The notes below the pieces were generated by a model that searched no databases, was not told where the DNA came from, and saw only the letters and a program-made list of their open reading frames with translations. Made by a program: the position numbers and the translations under genes. From Saccoglossus kowalevskii (Eukaryota > Hemichordata > Enteropneusta > Harrimaniidae), in assembly GCF_000003605.2 (NCBI RefSeq), contig NW_003140811.1, positions 1,067,324-1,131,323 of the forward strand: DNA of 64,000 nt, read 5' to 3'. Shown one piece after another: positions 48,901 through 60,375 of this stretch; position 1 is the stretch's first letter, and every line of letters starts with the position of its first letter.

Positions 48901-51637
48901 CGCAGGTGCGCGGTTTGTAATGTAACAACTACACACTATAATAATATTATTATCTATCGTTATTTAGATATATCAATATCAGTTACGTAGCATACATTGT
49001 TGTCGGTGACGTATACGTTGCTATAGTTACATGTCTGGGCTGTCTGGAAGACAAAAAAATATCGCCACCCTAATGGTGGTAAATATTCGTAGTTTAGGTA
49101 TTGAAATGTACAAGATAGATAATTTGTATTACAACTGTTGTGTACATTGACGTTGATGGGTCCAATGATTGTGTTGGGGGAGTGGTGTCATGTGCAATAG
49201 TTATGCAATTTAGCGCGACGAAACCATTAACCTTATATGTGCCGATATTCACCGGTGCATCAGAACCGTTAGCTTCTGTCAGTCAGTGAAATGACTCTGT
49301 ATTGTTCACGTGTTTGCACTGAGCATGCGTACGTCAGTGCATAGTTTTTTGTCTGATCCGATATAGTAGTTCTCTAGTGTCTACTGGGGGAATTCCCCCA
49401 GATAAAACTGAACAATTAATTAAGAAATGTGCATGTTAATTTTATAGGAAGACGCTGACATGCAGTGGAAGTACGCCAGGTCGCGATTATGGTTGAGTTA
49501 CTACGAGAAACGAACAGCACTAGCGCCACCATTCAATGTGTTTCCAACCTGGGACAGCTTCCGAAAGATCATAAGAACATTTAAAAGAAAGATTTACGGC
49601 AATTCTATGGAAAGAAAAAAGGTATGTTATTTTTGTCAATCTGTTCTTTTTTCGGAATTGTTTTTGGATATATTGATTTACAATAAATACATTGATTAAC
49701 ATATTGTTCAACTTTAGTCTTCAATGTTACAGAAAGTGGTGATATAATGTTTTAATAAAACCTTTATTTACCATGTGTTCAGAAAGCTTAGATAGAGAGA
49801 AACACAAAATAAATATACTAAATAGTTTGTTTAGTTAAGTTTCACGTGACATTGTCAAAATGATTAAATCCGCGCGTTCGATAAAACACTGTAATATTTC
49901 TTGCTGAAATTTATGGCTTATATACTGAGAGTTACTAAGTGCATGTAAATGTGTTCTGGCAGTTTTAAGAACATATTTTAAAAGAGTTGTTCAAGCTCAG
50001 TACTTCACTACTACTTAACACATTTGATGGGCTGTTACCCTATGAAATATTGACATTATCCTTGCCATGTGAATAATCGTTATTCTCACATATCCACTTC
50101 GTGCCTCCTGGCACATTAAAGCCATAACGCTTGTCTTTCAGTTCTGTCTGTCTTGTGCACTTCATCTGACCTCATTCCAAATGTTCCATCCACCCAACTT
50201 TCTTTCCTTTTCCGCTGTTCACCTCCATGTTGCCCAATATATTCAACTTGTACTCTCTCATGACTTTTGCTACATGTGCTCTTTTTCATATTGCGTACAT
50301 TGTTCTTACATTCAAGTTCAATCCCAATATTAAGAACTTGTTTTGGCTTTGCAAGTGACTCCATCAGTCGATGGACTTCCTTGCGGCTTTCACCCAAAAA
50401 CGTAATCCTGCTCTGGTTATCAGAGAATCTGATGTTATCATCCTCTGTTTTAAAGCCTGATTTAGTTCAACTAATCGGAATTAGTATGAAACGTATGGCA
50501 CAAGCGTAGTAGAGGTGACTCTGACTTGTGAGATTCAGTATTCAGTAGCGGCTACCTAGCTCGAATGATTTGCTGTGTTATTACAACAAAATACCAGTGC
50601 TACTTGGAGAACAAAGTAATAATATTTTAAAAAGAATAATGTCACACAAAACCGCGGAAATTGTGTGTTAGTGTTCATGTAATCAGGGAGTAAACCATCG
50701 TCAGACATTGCTGTGACAATATATTAACAGACTGTTAACAGATAGGCAATAGTTCCGGCGCATCTGATAAATACACTGTAAAAATAGAAACATGTCCAGC
50801 AGGATGCATCAGCGACCCTGTAAAGTTTCATTCATTCGTCGCTCAGTTTTTATTACAGGACCGGTATTCACTTGGGAGTATGCTATAAAGAGAAGCAGCG
50901 TGGAGTCAGCGAAACGCGGTGATATTTGCCTTGATATAGACCAGCACAAATATGAAACGTTGCCTCGTCAGTTTGTTAACGTATCTTGTATGACGTTGTT
51001 ATAATCTGTTTGCATTGCAGAAAAAGAGAAGTATTATTGAAAGAAAGCACAAAGAATACAGGGTCTGTGATGTGTTTGTTTGTTTTCTGTATTTATCTGC
51101 AAATTGAGCTCTGTAAATATCGACCATCTTTCAATCGTATCAAAAACTGTGTGATACATACTCATTTATTCTTAACTACGTTTGTTTGCGTCACTTTTAC
51201 AGGAGGTCGTACAGCAACTGACGCAGCGTTACCTTTTTCAACGGAAGCGAGTGGGTGAAGATGACGATAATAAAGTTGGTCCGGAGCCATGGATAGCAGA
51301 TCTCAAACGTGACGTTTCAGGATTCAAATACGATTTACTGCAAAGTCTCACCGATATGGACAGTAGGATGAAAGATATCCAAGAACAGATAGACGAGGAG
51401 AAAAAAGAACCCACACCCAGTCCTGGCACGGAGATTGAACACGCGCTGAGAAACTGTATGAATGACCCACCGCCTAAACCCAAACCCCCAAAACCTAAGC
51501 GAAATAATATGCCGTCGACGAGTCCCCTCACGCAAGGTACCTTCACGAAGAGGGGGATGATTCAAAGATCGTTACGATTCGCCGACGGATTTTACGAGGG
51601 GGAGGTCGACTACACGTCAGATGAAGAGACTGTGTAG
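26488..51637 (+). CDS. TRPC-type (canonical transient receptor potential) cation channel, 963 aa
   Basis: Ten GT-AG exons keep frame throughout: 26488-26740, 41823-41950, 42139-42639, 44374-44752, 45272-45414, 46692-47329, 48361-48559, 49448-49621, 51021-51062, 51203-51637. An in-frame TAG lies 5' of the ATG. Residues 20-190 are ankyrin repeats (GRTALVIAIENGNIDLVELL), followed by the TRP_2 region with R-x-N-I-Y-R-A-L-A-S and the linker helices. Hydrophobic segments: pre-S1 326-345, S1 361-380, S2 about 409-421, S3 446-467, S4 from 590, then S5, pore and S6. The pore has the TRPC L-F-W motif (689-691) after a cysteine pair (C666, C675); S6 reads V-V-L-L-N-I-L-I-A-M-M. The TRP box is Q-W-K-Y-A-R (753-758). 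The C-terminus has a coiled-coil-like region and a proline/lysine-rich tail ending E-E-T-V. TRPC channels are tetrameric, Ca2+-permeable and usually PLC-coupled. S3-S4 is enlarged and the zinc site is absent (see findings). Confidence 0.93.
26741..30883. other. First part of TRPC intron 1
   Basis: Start of a 15,082-bp intron (26741-41822). AT-rich, with an (AT)n run at 27909-27942. No exon or recognisable element seen in this part. Confidence 0.4.
27909..27942. repeat. (AT)n microsatellite
   Basis: About 17 AT units without interruption, within TRPC intron 1. Confidence 0.95.
30888..31810 (+). mobile_element. 0.9-kb non-autonomous TTAA-flanked DNA transposon, copy 1
   Basis: Starts GGTAGAGATGCA and ends TGCATCTCTACC, a perfect 12-bp terminal inverted repeat, with TTAA on both sides (30884-30887 and 31811-31814). 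The interior matches 39897-40795 nearly end to end with scattered substitutions and small indels. No transposase frame is present; the longest open frames are short. TTAA targets point to mobilisation by a piggyBac-type transposase. Confidence 0.88.
31815..32250 (+). repeat. Dispersed repeat sharing the TTAA junction of the preceding element
   Basis: Begins GGTAGAAGCCCACTC directly after the TTAA that ends the element at 30888-31810, so a second TTAA-type element may abut the first. Its reverse complement matches 1675-1965. The right boundary is not clear; no matching inverted end was found. Confidence 0.55.
32330..32700 (+). repeat. Dispersed repeat, copy related to 55000-55430
   Basis: Shares in order: aattttc..attttgaaatt, gcagaaaaa.gcc, aagtaaaata, catgagttgt, cacatagtttgtaatttcattta, then tcacaatgt..agacggaa. 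Clearly homologous but diverged. Contains a C-run at 32588-32600. Confidence 0.65.
32701..35809. other. Middle of TRPC intron 1
   Basis: AT-rich intronic DNA. No exon, gene or clear repeat recognised apart from short simple runs such as AAAT repeats near 35315. Confidence 0.4.
35810..35930. mobile_element. Foldback element with about 43-bp inverted arms
   Basis: Left arm 35810-35853 begins AGGTTATTACGATGATACC; right arm 35888-35930 is its reverse complement with about seven mismatches, ending GGTATCGTCGTAATAACCT. The loop is about 35 bp. The flanks (tattatatg and tattattat) could be a TA-rich target duplication. It would form a strong hairpin in intron RNA. Confidence 0.75.
36004..36232 (+). 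mobile_element. MITE with TGTAAAACATG-type inverted ends
   Basis: Left end ctattgtaaaacatgttg and right end gacgtgttttacagtg are imperfect inverted repeats. The interior has repeated tagcga/cgctaaattcgcgaaa blocks. The right half matches, inverted, 43424-43527. Confidence 0.65.
36233..37379. other. TRPC intron 1, no gene seen
   Basis: AT-rich intronic sequence with an (AAC)n-rich run near 36798-36833 and the short duplication agcaacggcat at 36610-36635. Confidence 0.4.
37380..37517 (-). other. Possible partial coding exon on the minus strand, cut by the assembly gap
   Basis: From the gap edge the minus strand is open for 46 codons to a TAA, ending with a hydrophilic stretch (KEMKWSSESTASVMPSGALN). 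It is less AT-rich than its surroundings. The plus strand is also open here, so this may be chance. No family recognised. If real it would be a gene nested in TRPC intron 1. Confidence 0.15.
37518..38194. other. Assembly gap, 677 N
   Basis: Run of N inside TRPC intron 1. Long X-filled frames across it are artefacts. Confidence 1.
38195..39892. other. TRPC intron 1 after the gap, no gene seen
   Basis: AT-rich intronic DNA without recognisable features. Confidence 0.4.
39897..40795 (+). mobile_element. 0.9-kb non-autonomous TTAA-flanked DNA transposon, copy 2
   Basis: Same family and same orientation as 30888-31810. Ends GGTAGAAATGCA and TGCATCTCTATC, with TTAA at 39893-39896 and 40796-40799. 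Slightly shorter (899 versus 923 bp) through small deletions. No transposase frame. Confidence 0.88.
40800..41822. other. End of TRPC intron 1
   Basis: AT-rich, no gene seen. The acceptor tract cttgttttgttttag closes the intron. Confidence 0.5.
43424..43527 (-). mobile_element. Half copy of the TGTAAAACATG MITE in TRPC intron 3
   Basis: TACTGTAAAATGTG at the start, then cgctaattcaagatgtcgcta; this is the reverse complement of the right half of 36004-36232. Confidence 0.6.
50110..50470 (-). mobile_element. Decayed LINE reverse-transcriptase fragment in TRPC intron 8
   Basis: The minus-strand frame around 50116-50460 resembles the RT region after the catalytic aspartates: a D-D-N-I-R-F-S-D-N-Q start, then a helical segment ending L-N-I-G-I-E, then R-V-Q-V-E-Y-I-G-Q, which parallels the usual V-x-x-Y-x-Y-L-G-Q. 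Much of the rest is unrecognisable, and the frame ends in a stop. Weak to moderate support. Confidence 0.5.
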
Positions 51638-52724
51638 ATATGCTTTGTACGCTAGCGGGCGCCATTTTTAGTATGTGTGCATATTGATCATGCGTAGAAA
51701 GCAAGTTGTTACGAATATTGTTTGAGTTTAGTTAGTGAGGTCAACGTTATGTGACACAGTCCGGAATAGGGAAATATATCATCTTTGTGTGATCCTTTTC
51801 AAAAGAGCTTTGATAATATTAAGTTGACCATGTTTCATGATTTGTACATTAAAAATACATACTCATTTTTTAAAAATACAACCTGCAAACGTAGACTAGA
51901 AATGTTTTATGTTAGGAGCTCACGCAAAGCGAAAGAGTTTATTTATTATAGAATATTTATCTCTCGAAGCAGAATTTCAGCAGTAACGAATTTTCTCAAT
52001 TACTGAATGTGTATGCAGTTTCTGTGGTTGCGGATATGTGGATTGGCCTCGTAATGACGTCATCAATGACTCGTGACACGCTGTAGATAATTACACTTCT
52101 AAAATTTCGCGACACTTTTGTATTAGTTTGAAATTACCATCTTGTACGTCATGTTTTTCATTGCGTCATAACCTATTGTTACTGTCCATATCTGTTCTTA
52201 TTGTTTGATGTAATTAATAGTAACATTTTAAAACTACTAGTATACGCACGCGATAGCGTGCTACTTAAATGTAAAACGCTCTGAAAAAAGCTCTGTATTT
52301 ACACACAAAAAAATGAACTTAGGCTCTTTCTTTGTTGTCAACATATTTTAATTTTTGTAAATTACGTATAACCGTTGATTATTAAGTTTAAATCAATGAA
52401 TGTTTGTTGATTTTCGCTATCTAATTATTGCATTAGTTTTTTTAAGACAAGAAATGTCTGACAACGAACTTATCAATATTTGATACTAATGAATGTTTTT
52501 TGGATGGGCACGCAACAATTGAAATAATCAGAACTAAATCGACATATTGCATTCTCCTTAATTCAAGGTCATTACTGTAGGTTAATGTACTTGACCACCG
52601 GCGAGATTTTAATAACATTGTACGCTGTATCGAGTTTCTGCACCACATTTACATCTCCTACAGTTTAAATATCTTCAATCATATGTTTTTTTTTGTAAAT
52701 GATTTAGATATTTTTAATTGGTCA

Positions 52725-52730
52725 AATAAA
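52725..52730 (+). promoter_or_regulatory. Possible poly(A) signal of the TRPC gene
   Basis: AATAAA about 1.1 kb after the stop at 51637. Position is plausible for a long 3'UTR but unproven. Confidence 0.25.
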
Positions 52731-53025
52731 AGTCAATGTACTTTTATTTACTTTGCCATAGCTTTAAACAAGTCTGTATATAGTGAAAGCGTTTCGCTAG
52801 AGGGCGCGCACGCGATATACTAGTATAAAAGTGTTAACAAATATATCGATAACAGTAATAATTAGTAATTACACACAAGGTCTAGCACGATTGGCTCCCG
52901 ATAAACAGCGCCTATTCGTCCACCCAATCAAGGGCCTACGTTTCCTTATTTGGTGAATTTGAAGATATATTTTTCCTGGCCTCAGAATAATTATAACGCT
53001 ATACAAGATGCTGTTCTTCTTGTTC

Positions 53026-53106
<81 letters not shown>
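53026..53106. repeat. (TTA)n microsatellite
   Basis: About 27 uninterrupted TTA units. The poly-Tyr frame across it is an artefact. Confidence 0.97.
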
Positions 53107-54999
53107 GACATATATACCAGTTGTGTTACTTTCCAGTTTGCTATAATTATATTACTCCGTTTACAAATGTACACATATTTTATTGTTAGTGTATGTTTGC
53201 GACAGTTATATAATTATGTATAATTATACGCTGCAATTGACTGGGGAATTGGCCAATCATAACACATAATGTGAATGTATTAAAAAGGTACGAAAATTAC
53301 GTTTCAATTGGGATTATAAATATACACTCAAATAAAGTATATGTTCGTATGATAACGTCACATGAACATCAATACGGATGGGCAAATAAAGACAAAGAAA
53401 TAAAAAAAAGTGTCATTCGACGCAAGTGATACCTAGAACCATATTCTAGAACACGTTTTATGATTTGTGTTTTTTTCTTTCACGATAAGCGCATGTATCC
53501 TAAGTTTCCTATCTTTCTTCTAAGAGATCTGTATTGATATAAGGTAATGCGTTTTTTTAGCAACAGCGCCGCCTAGAGTAGAAAATGAAACAAGTAGTAG
53601 TTTATCCGAATTAACGTTATGCCATATTTTGTTTTCGTGTCTTGCCCGCTGTGCAACAATTTTTTACTAAACATAATTTCATTTACACTACAATATTACA
53701 TTACACTATCACGGTAAAGTAAAATAATATTAGAGTGCTCAAAATTGTTGAAGTGACAATCAACAATCTGGTACATGTACGTACATCGCACCGCTAAATT
53801 TAAGATTCATCTCGGAATTATTCCCCGGCGCTGTTGCAGAATGAGTCATTTAGATTTTGAAATAAATGAATTCATTTAATAAAATAATATTTCATTGAAA
53901 ATATTTTTTTGTTATCACATACACGCATATACACCCTACCATTCTTACATGTGGTAACCCACTACATGATCAACTTCGGCATTGTAAGCAATTCAAATTA
54001 CCTTATAAAACAATCTTAAAAACCTTATAAACTTCGCCATTTACGAAGCCAGTCTGCCCTATACTGGAATAATCTTCAAACTATTCAATATGTACAAACT
54101 GCAAACACATAACCTTCCCTTCTGAACCAATACAACTTTCATTTGGAATAAAGAACGTACGACTCTCATACATCGGACGACCGACTTTTTCTCACCGGTA
54201 TACATATATATATATCAATACGAACTCATAGACCCTCTCTCGTCCATGGACTGACCACCGTGGTATATACGAATGCACACAGAACCACCGTTCTATCTTA
54301 CTAACCAAACGTACCAAACTATTATTCCAAGCAGCACGCATATTTAAACTACCACGTTATTCCCACAAGCCTCTGGCCATCTGCGTGTGTACCGAACCAC
54401 CGTCTCTGGGCTGCATTTAGACTATACCACTCGTTCAACGACACGTACCTAACGCCTTGATAATTGCCACATTTTGTACAACCGGTAAACACGATTACGT
54501 TTTTTTGTACGTGTATGCTACGACTTCTGCTATACTGAACACGATGAAACCATCTAATACATTCAGTTACGACATACCACTTGGGAATTGAATAAAGTAA
54601 CATCACTACATTTTTTGGTCGGCGTCGTGTTCGATATGGGATCCATAGCAACGCATGTGTTTTAAATCGAATATAACAAATCGGTGTGCAAAGTACGCGA
54701 TTACATAAATACTCATACATTGAATTGGATTGATAGCAGTATGAACACAAATACCACAAGCTTGACAATATTTTAATTGCCTCTTTTTTACAATCTATCA
54801 CATACATAGACTGACATATAGCGTACGATTTTTGGCTTAGAGATTGTAGAGCGACGATATGACCATTATTTCACCATTATAACAGGAGAATAACGGGGTG
54901 TACACTATTATTTAATACCATGAAGTAAAATGCCTGAATTCTATTAAGTGAAATAATCATGGTGAGTTTGCTTGTTTGTTGTTTAGTCTAAATGTGGAG

Positions 55000-55430
55000 T
55001 AAACACATCGTATATTTTTAATTCATTTGATCACGTAATTTTCGACATTGTAAAATTCTTTCGTTCGTACGCAGAAAAATACCGTATTATTATTAAGTAA
55101 AATAGTATTTATTAAGGTTGTTGTTCATGCATGAGTTGTTGGATACACTACATAGTTTGTAATTTCATTTAGCTTCTTTCAGTCATAATTCAAGACAAAA
55201 AAAAATGCAAAAGTACAGAGAATATAGCAAATTATCTGAAATCGGTAATTATGAAAATTGTCATTGTGTGCATATAGAATACATTTAGAATACATATGAA
55301 TTATTCTTAATATATATATTTAAAAAAACGAAGGAATTTCACAATGTCGAAGACGGAATGTCGTTATGATCGTAGTGTTGAGAATCTTTGTCTTTTTTTA
55401 AACAAACAATCAATCAAGTAGAAAATACCA
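55000..55430 (+). repeat. Dispersed repeat, copy related to 32330-32700
   Basis: Shares gcagaaaaataccg, aagtaaaatagtatttatta, catgagttgttgga, tacatagtttgtaatttcattta and tttcacaatgtcgaagacgg in the same order as the other copy. Ends in a CAAT/GATC-rich run. Non-coding. Confidence 0.65.
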
Positions 55431-58211
55431 ATGAGTCAGTCAATACATCGATCAATCAATCAATCGATCGATCCATACTTACTTTGACGTCAGTGGGAAA
55501 ATTACTAAAAATACACGACCTGTCTATACGTAGTGTGAATACATAACATTTACGACCAACTGAACGCATGGTTTTATTGCCATGCAATGTAATACGTGTA
55601 GACTTAACCCAGTAAAACTGTTATTACGAGCACAAAATTAATATATATATTGCATAAACTTTAACGTGTTATGTGACTCTCATTCACGCTTATGCACCTT
55701 CATCAGGTTTCTGATTGTTGTCTCTGTTTGCAGCATCCCTTTTGACGACACTATCAGGGCTGAGAGATAGGGACTGTATTCATTTGGTTTTATCGCTTCC
55801 GAATCTTTCAATTACTTTTGGATTTACTGGAATGAGTGGTTGTTGTCATTCAAACTACATGGTCGATGCACACTTTACGAACGTGTACACACTGTCAAGA
55901 TCTAATGTATCAACTGTACGAAGTCAGTATATTGTACCGTGGCGGTCGTAGCTTCATTCGAATCACAACTGAACATAAATCCAACATAAACAGACAAATC
56001 AGTGAAGCGGTAAAGCTCTTCTAATGCAATCCGAATTCTGGAAAGAAGCCGCCATGTATGCAAAAGAAACTGGGCATGCACGTGGAGGGGAAGTTCATTA
56101 ATCTCCTTACTGATGCAGAGAAACGCGCTTCCTTATGCGTTTATTGCTAACTGCGAGGTCACATTGAACTTCTGATTAGATCGATTTGATTGAAAACCTT
56201 TCCATCCGATCTGGCTCCTAATAGCCGCGACGGTAGCAATGACCTTATAACACGGTGCATATTACATGTGTTTTTTTTTTCTGTCAGAGTCATGGAATCG
56301 CATCAAATCCAAGGTGGCTATATGTAAATGTGTCGTGGTGTCACTAAGGTCACGTGATTGCTGAGACGTGTTAGCCGTTATAGTTGAGGTTGTTGAAACG
56401 ATGCAGCAATCTACTAGTATTTGTATGTGTGTACAAAGTGGGGGTGGGATGTTTGGGGTGGTGCTATAAACCAGGATTACATTTCCAAGATGAAAAAATA
56501 TGTTATTTTGGCGTCAACAAGTGTGCAGCTCGGGTATTAAAGTATATACTCCTCTTCCGGGAATTAAATAGTATGAGTGATGTTTTTTATCAACTTTGTT
56601 ATTCACGTTGTTACATGAATGTTTCCATGCAAAAAAGCAACTTAATAGCATGAATTGTATCGTATCTTCATATAAAAACCACAGTCATCATATGGTAGAA
56701 ATTCGCGTGAAGCGTTTATATTTTTCATGGCAACAAGTTTTCGTATCTTTATAGCTGCAGCATCGAGTGCGATTTTCCAGAATCGGCATTTATGTCCTGA
56801 CGTTCCCCAAGCTGCTAACCAACCAAAGATTTTTAGTTTACTATTTAAAAATAAGAATAATGTTAGCATACTATTTAAAAATATATCCGTATTACAAAGA
56901 TTGTAAATGTAAATGTATGCATTACAACGATTAACAAACGAGATCAAGGTCAAAACGAGTATGGATGTGATTTGCGAAGTATTTAACGCTTCAGTGATTC
57001 TATTACGATAATTGATCTGACTGAGGGCGATGTGTCATCTTAGCATGGGGCGTTTTATGCGTTTGTCTCATACTATATTAATGCTTATCTTATCACCAAG
57101 GGTTGAATTGGGAATTGCGTAGCATGGACGTACAGAGCCACGTGATTTTGCCAAGTCCAAAGGTGCTATTCCTCAACTATATTATTTGTCGTTTAATTTG
57201 AATCAAAATTAAGACAAAAGTTAAAACCAACATCCCACTAATACCGCATATGTGTAGGATCTTTCGATCTATCTGTTATTTTAGAAGAGTTCCACAAGTT
57301 TACTTGCTTCCGTAAATTATCGTCTTATTTAACGACCGCTCTTATATCGTCCAAATTCAGATCTAAAGATGTGAACAAAACGCACTAATCTGCTGACTTA
57401 TATATCACCGCCTAATTGGTTGTATAACTTAGGTCTGACAGAGTTTCTTTGCGTAATGGGAAGAACCGTGACGCCCATTGTAATAAACCCGGGATGAATA
57501 ACCGTTGTTCCGTTACGTAACTTTCTTTCACCTCGACTGTTTAGAAGGCCGCGTGCATTTCACACCGTGACGTAACGATCACTACGGATATTAGTTGCTT
57601 CACTATTCCATTGAATGAGAGAAAGAGTCTCCTGCAAATTCGCATTAGCAACGAGAAAGACATAATATCCTAGACCGGCAATCCATTTACTCCTTAAACG
57701 TGAGCTGAAAATGAAACACGTGAACTAACAACATGATAATGCTAAGAGGCTCAGGAAAACACACGCAGGTGAAATGCAGTTGCTGGTGTGTCGCCATGAA
57801 ACTTGGGTAATAATTAATTCATTCATATAAAAGAACCGCACATTTCAGTTTTCTTATAGAAAAAATGTCGTATAGGTTCACTTAACGTCAGTGTCGATGT
57901 ACTTTCACAGCGAAATGTCGACTTCCGGAAAACCTTGATTCAGTAACCTTGGCGAAATGGTAGTTACACGGTAGAAGAGGATGTAAACACTCCAAAGGGC
58001 ATTTTACTCACGCGTCATTTTGTTCTTTGTCTATTTCCCCGAGTCGGAGTAATCAGAAACTAATATTTGTGTAAAAGTAACGTGTTTCTATGACGACTTG
58101 TAATAATTCTAGAATTGTCAGCTTTGCTCAAAATCAGGTTTGTCTCTGAGTAGGGATGCCACACAAATGTTATTTTGTATATTGTAGAAAGCAATCAGCA
58201 TAACGTGTTAT
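55431..58211. other. Intergenic, no gene seen
   Basis: Short frames only; none resembles a known protein. Confidence 0.4.
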
Positions 58212-58215
58212 TTAA

Positions 58216-58329
58216 AGCGCGGTGGTCGTCGCGCAGCGCGTGTTTGAATTTCATGTAAATAAACAATGTATTGTGTACGTCGCCATGAGTTCCATATCGG
58301 TCAGGACGCGGCGTGACGACCATCGGTCT
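58216..58329 (+). mobile_element. TTAA-flanked MITE, GGTGGTCGTC family, best copy
   Basis: 114 bp from AGCGCGGTGGTCGTCGCGC to the reverse complement of AGACCGATGGTCGTCACGCC, flanked by TTAA at 58212-58215 and 58330-58333. Decayed copies lie at 4303-4440 and 15485-15592. The ends resemble those of the AGCGGGG family (24226), so the two families may share a transposase. Confidence 0.8.
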
Positions 58330-58333
58330 TTAA

Positions 58334-59289
58334 TCATAAATGTTGCTCTCCTGTCCGTCATTCGAATGAGCGATCATGTGTGTTCTGTTCGGAATAACAT
58401 ATACACATGATCACTTCAGATATTCTCATCATAAAAATTGAATTTTTTTTGTTTGATCATTTTCTGTGAATTAATATTGTAGAAAAGACCAGAAACAAAA
58501 TTGATGGGGGGAAGACTCATACTCGATCGGCTAGCTTCACTCATGCTTGAGACCTACTGGGCAAAGCACCCAAACGATGCACACTTGAAGTAATCACAAA
58601 TAGACCACTTTAACAGCAAGGCTTCCAACTTCCCAACAACTCCAATTGCTTGCACCTCTGATAAATATTGAGAGCAATAGACAACTCGACAAGTCAACTA
58701 TTATTTTATTTGCGCATGTCTTTGTTGAGCGAAAAAAAAAATGCAAAAACATATATTCTCAACAAAAAAATATGCTTACAGATGAACAGCAAAAAGCGTC
58801 ATAGCATTTTGGAGCTGACAACAAATAAATTACAAGTCCCATAAGTTATTTGTATGTCATACATTATTTTATATACTGTCAAGAAGTTTAATAATAAATA
58901 GTAAGTGTGTTGTTATATCATGAATGTATAGTTACATAAATATATAATTAGGTTCAATAAAGCAAATTATGTCATATTAATGAATTATTAATATGTATAC
59001 TATTTAATTATTTTGTATAAATCATAATATTTTAGCAATGGATTATACAGCTAACCATTACTGAAACATTCGCCATATTCGCGTGAATTAACTGCCTTTC
59101 AATCTGTGCGAGGTGGTCATAGTATGTGTATTGGATTGAAACGCAAAAGTTCATCTATTGTCCAAATCCTTCGTTATTCAAAATCAAATGAATATAATAT
59201 GGCATAACTATGTCACTGATACAAAATTCATAGAATTATAGTCTTACAATCGATAACAGTCAACATAAAAAAAAACTCAGTTATTATGT
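58334..59289. other. Intergenic, no gene seen
   Basis: Very AT-rich sequence without genes. Confidence 0.4.
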
Positions 59290-60375
59290 AGACATATACA
59301 TGATCTTCTCTGTGAGACAACTCCAGGAAAAGTGCAGGGATAAGCGATAACCTCTATACTTGGCCTTCGTTGACCTTACCAAGGCCTTCGACCTGGTAAG
59401 CCGCAGTGGCTTATTCAGTCTTCTCCAGCGCCTACCAAAGCTCCTAAGCCTAATCAAGTCTTTCCATACAGACATGAAAGGCACTGTCAGCTTCGACGAG
59501 GATTCATCTGAACCATTTGACATTCGTAGCGATGTTAAGCAAGGATGCGTGCTCGACCCCACACTCTTCGGCATCTTCTTCGCTCTCCTTCTGTACTACA
59601 CTTTCGATTCTTCATCTGACGGCGTTTACATCCACACCAGGCACGACGACACGACGGCAAACTCTTCAACTTGGCTCGGCTCCGGGCCAAGTCCAAGATC
59701 ACACGTGTTCTTCTCAGAGAAATGGTGTTTGCTGATGGTGCTGTTCTTGCGAGTCTCACCCATGATGGTCTTCAACGACTTATGGACCGCTTCTCTAAAG
59801 CCTGCAAAGGGTTCGCTCTCACAATCAGCATTAAGAAGACGGAGGTAATGGCACAGGACCCTCCAATACCACCCTCTATCACAATCGATGACTTGCAGTT
59901 GGCTGTGGTCGACAACTTCAGATACTTGGGCTCAAACATCTCTCAGACCCTGTCTCTTGATGTGGAGATAAATGTTCGCATTGGAAAAGCCGCAGGAGTG
60001 ATGTCCAAGCTAACAAAGAGAGTCTGGGAGAACAAAAACCTGACTCTTAGCACGAAGTTGAAAATCTACCATGCACTCTTCTATACAGTAGTGAAACATG
60101 GGCAACTTACACAAGACAGGAGGCTGAACTGAACGCCTACCACATGAGGTGCCTACGTCGACTATTAAGGATCACTTGGGAGGATAACATCAATCTTTGC
60201 CATGCAGAGTCAAAGACGACTGCGCAGATTTCTTCTTCGGGGACTGTGACAAGGACTATCACTCAAGGATTGTACTCTACAGCCACCGCAGACGCTGCCC
60301 AAGTTCAACCACACCATGGCGCAACCCATCGTCTTCCTAAACGGACGGAGGCCGACGACGACGAATTTTCAAGAT
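59290..60375 (+). mobile_element. LINE (non-LTR retrotransposon) fragment, reverse transcriptase, broken
   Basis: Begins inside the RT with R-Q-L-Q-E-K-C, then A-F-V-D-L-T-K-A-F-D, K-Q-G-C-V-L-D-P-T-L-F and, in another frame from about 59671, F-A-D-G-A-V-L. The second catalytic aspartate of the F-A-D-D motif is glycine. The RT continues with I-S-I-K-K-T-E-V-M and F-R-Y-L-G-S-N-I-S. A third frame near 60144 reads M-R-C-L-R-R-L-L-R-I-T-W-E-D, and a last piece near 60236-60292 keeps the C-terminal Cys/His motif C-x3-Y-H-S-R-I-V-L-Y-S-H-R-R-R-C. The part between the last two is deleted. It is 5' truncated, with several frameshifts. Codons are more GC-rich than the surroundings, as expected for a relatively recent insertion. 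This LINE type is widespread in molluscs and other invertebrates; I do not assign the clade firmly. Confidence 0.85.

Larger units (their letters stand above)
51638..54999. other. 3' flank of the TRPC gene and intergenic DNA
   Basis: No further gene seen. A 152-codon minus-strand frame at 54349-54807 matches no family I know and is rich in Tyr, Cys and Arg in a chance-like way. Confidence 0.4.

Noticed and set aside
53008-53223. Frame encoding a long tyrosine run
   Set aside because: Artefact of the (TTA)n microsatellite.
54349-54807. 152-codon open frame on the minus strand
   Set aside because: No recognisable domain, no exon signals tying it to other frames, and a residue mix (Tyr, Cys, Arg-rich) typical of chance translation of AT-rich DNA. 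A protein search would decide.
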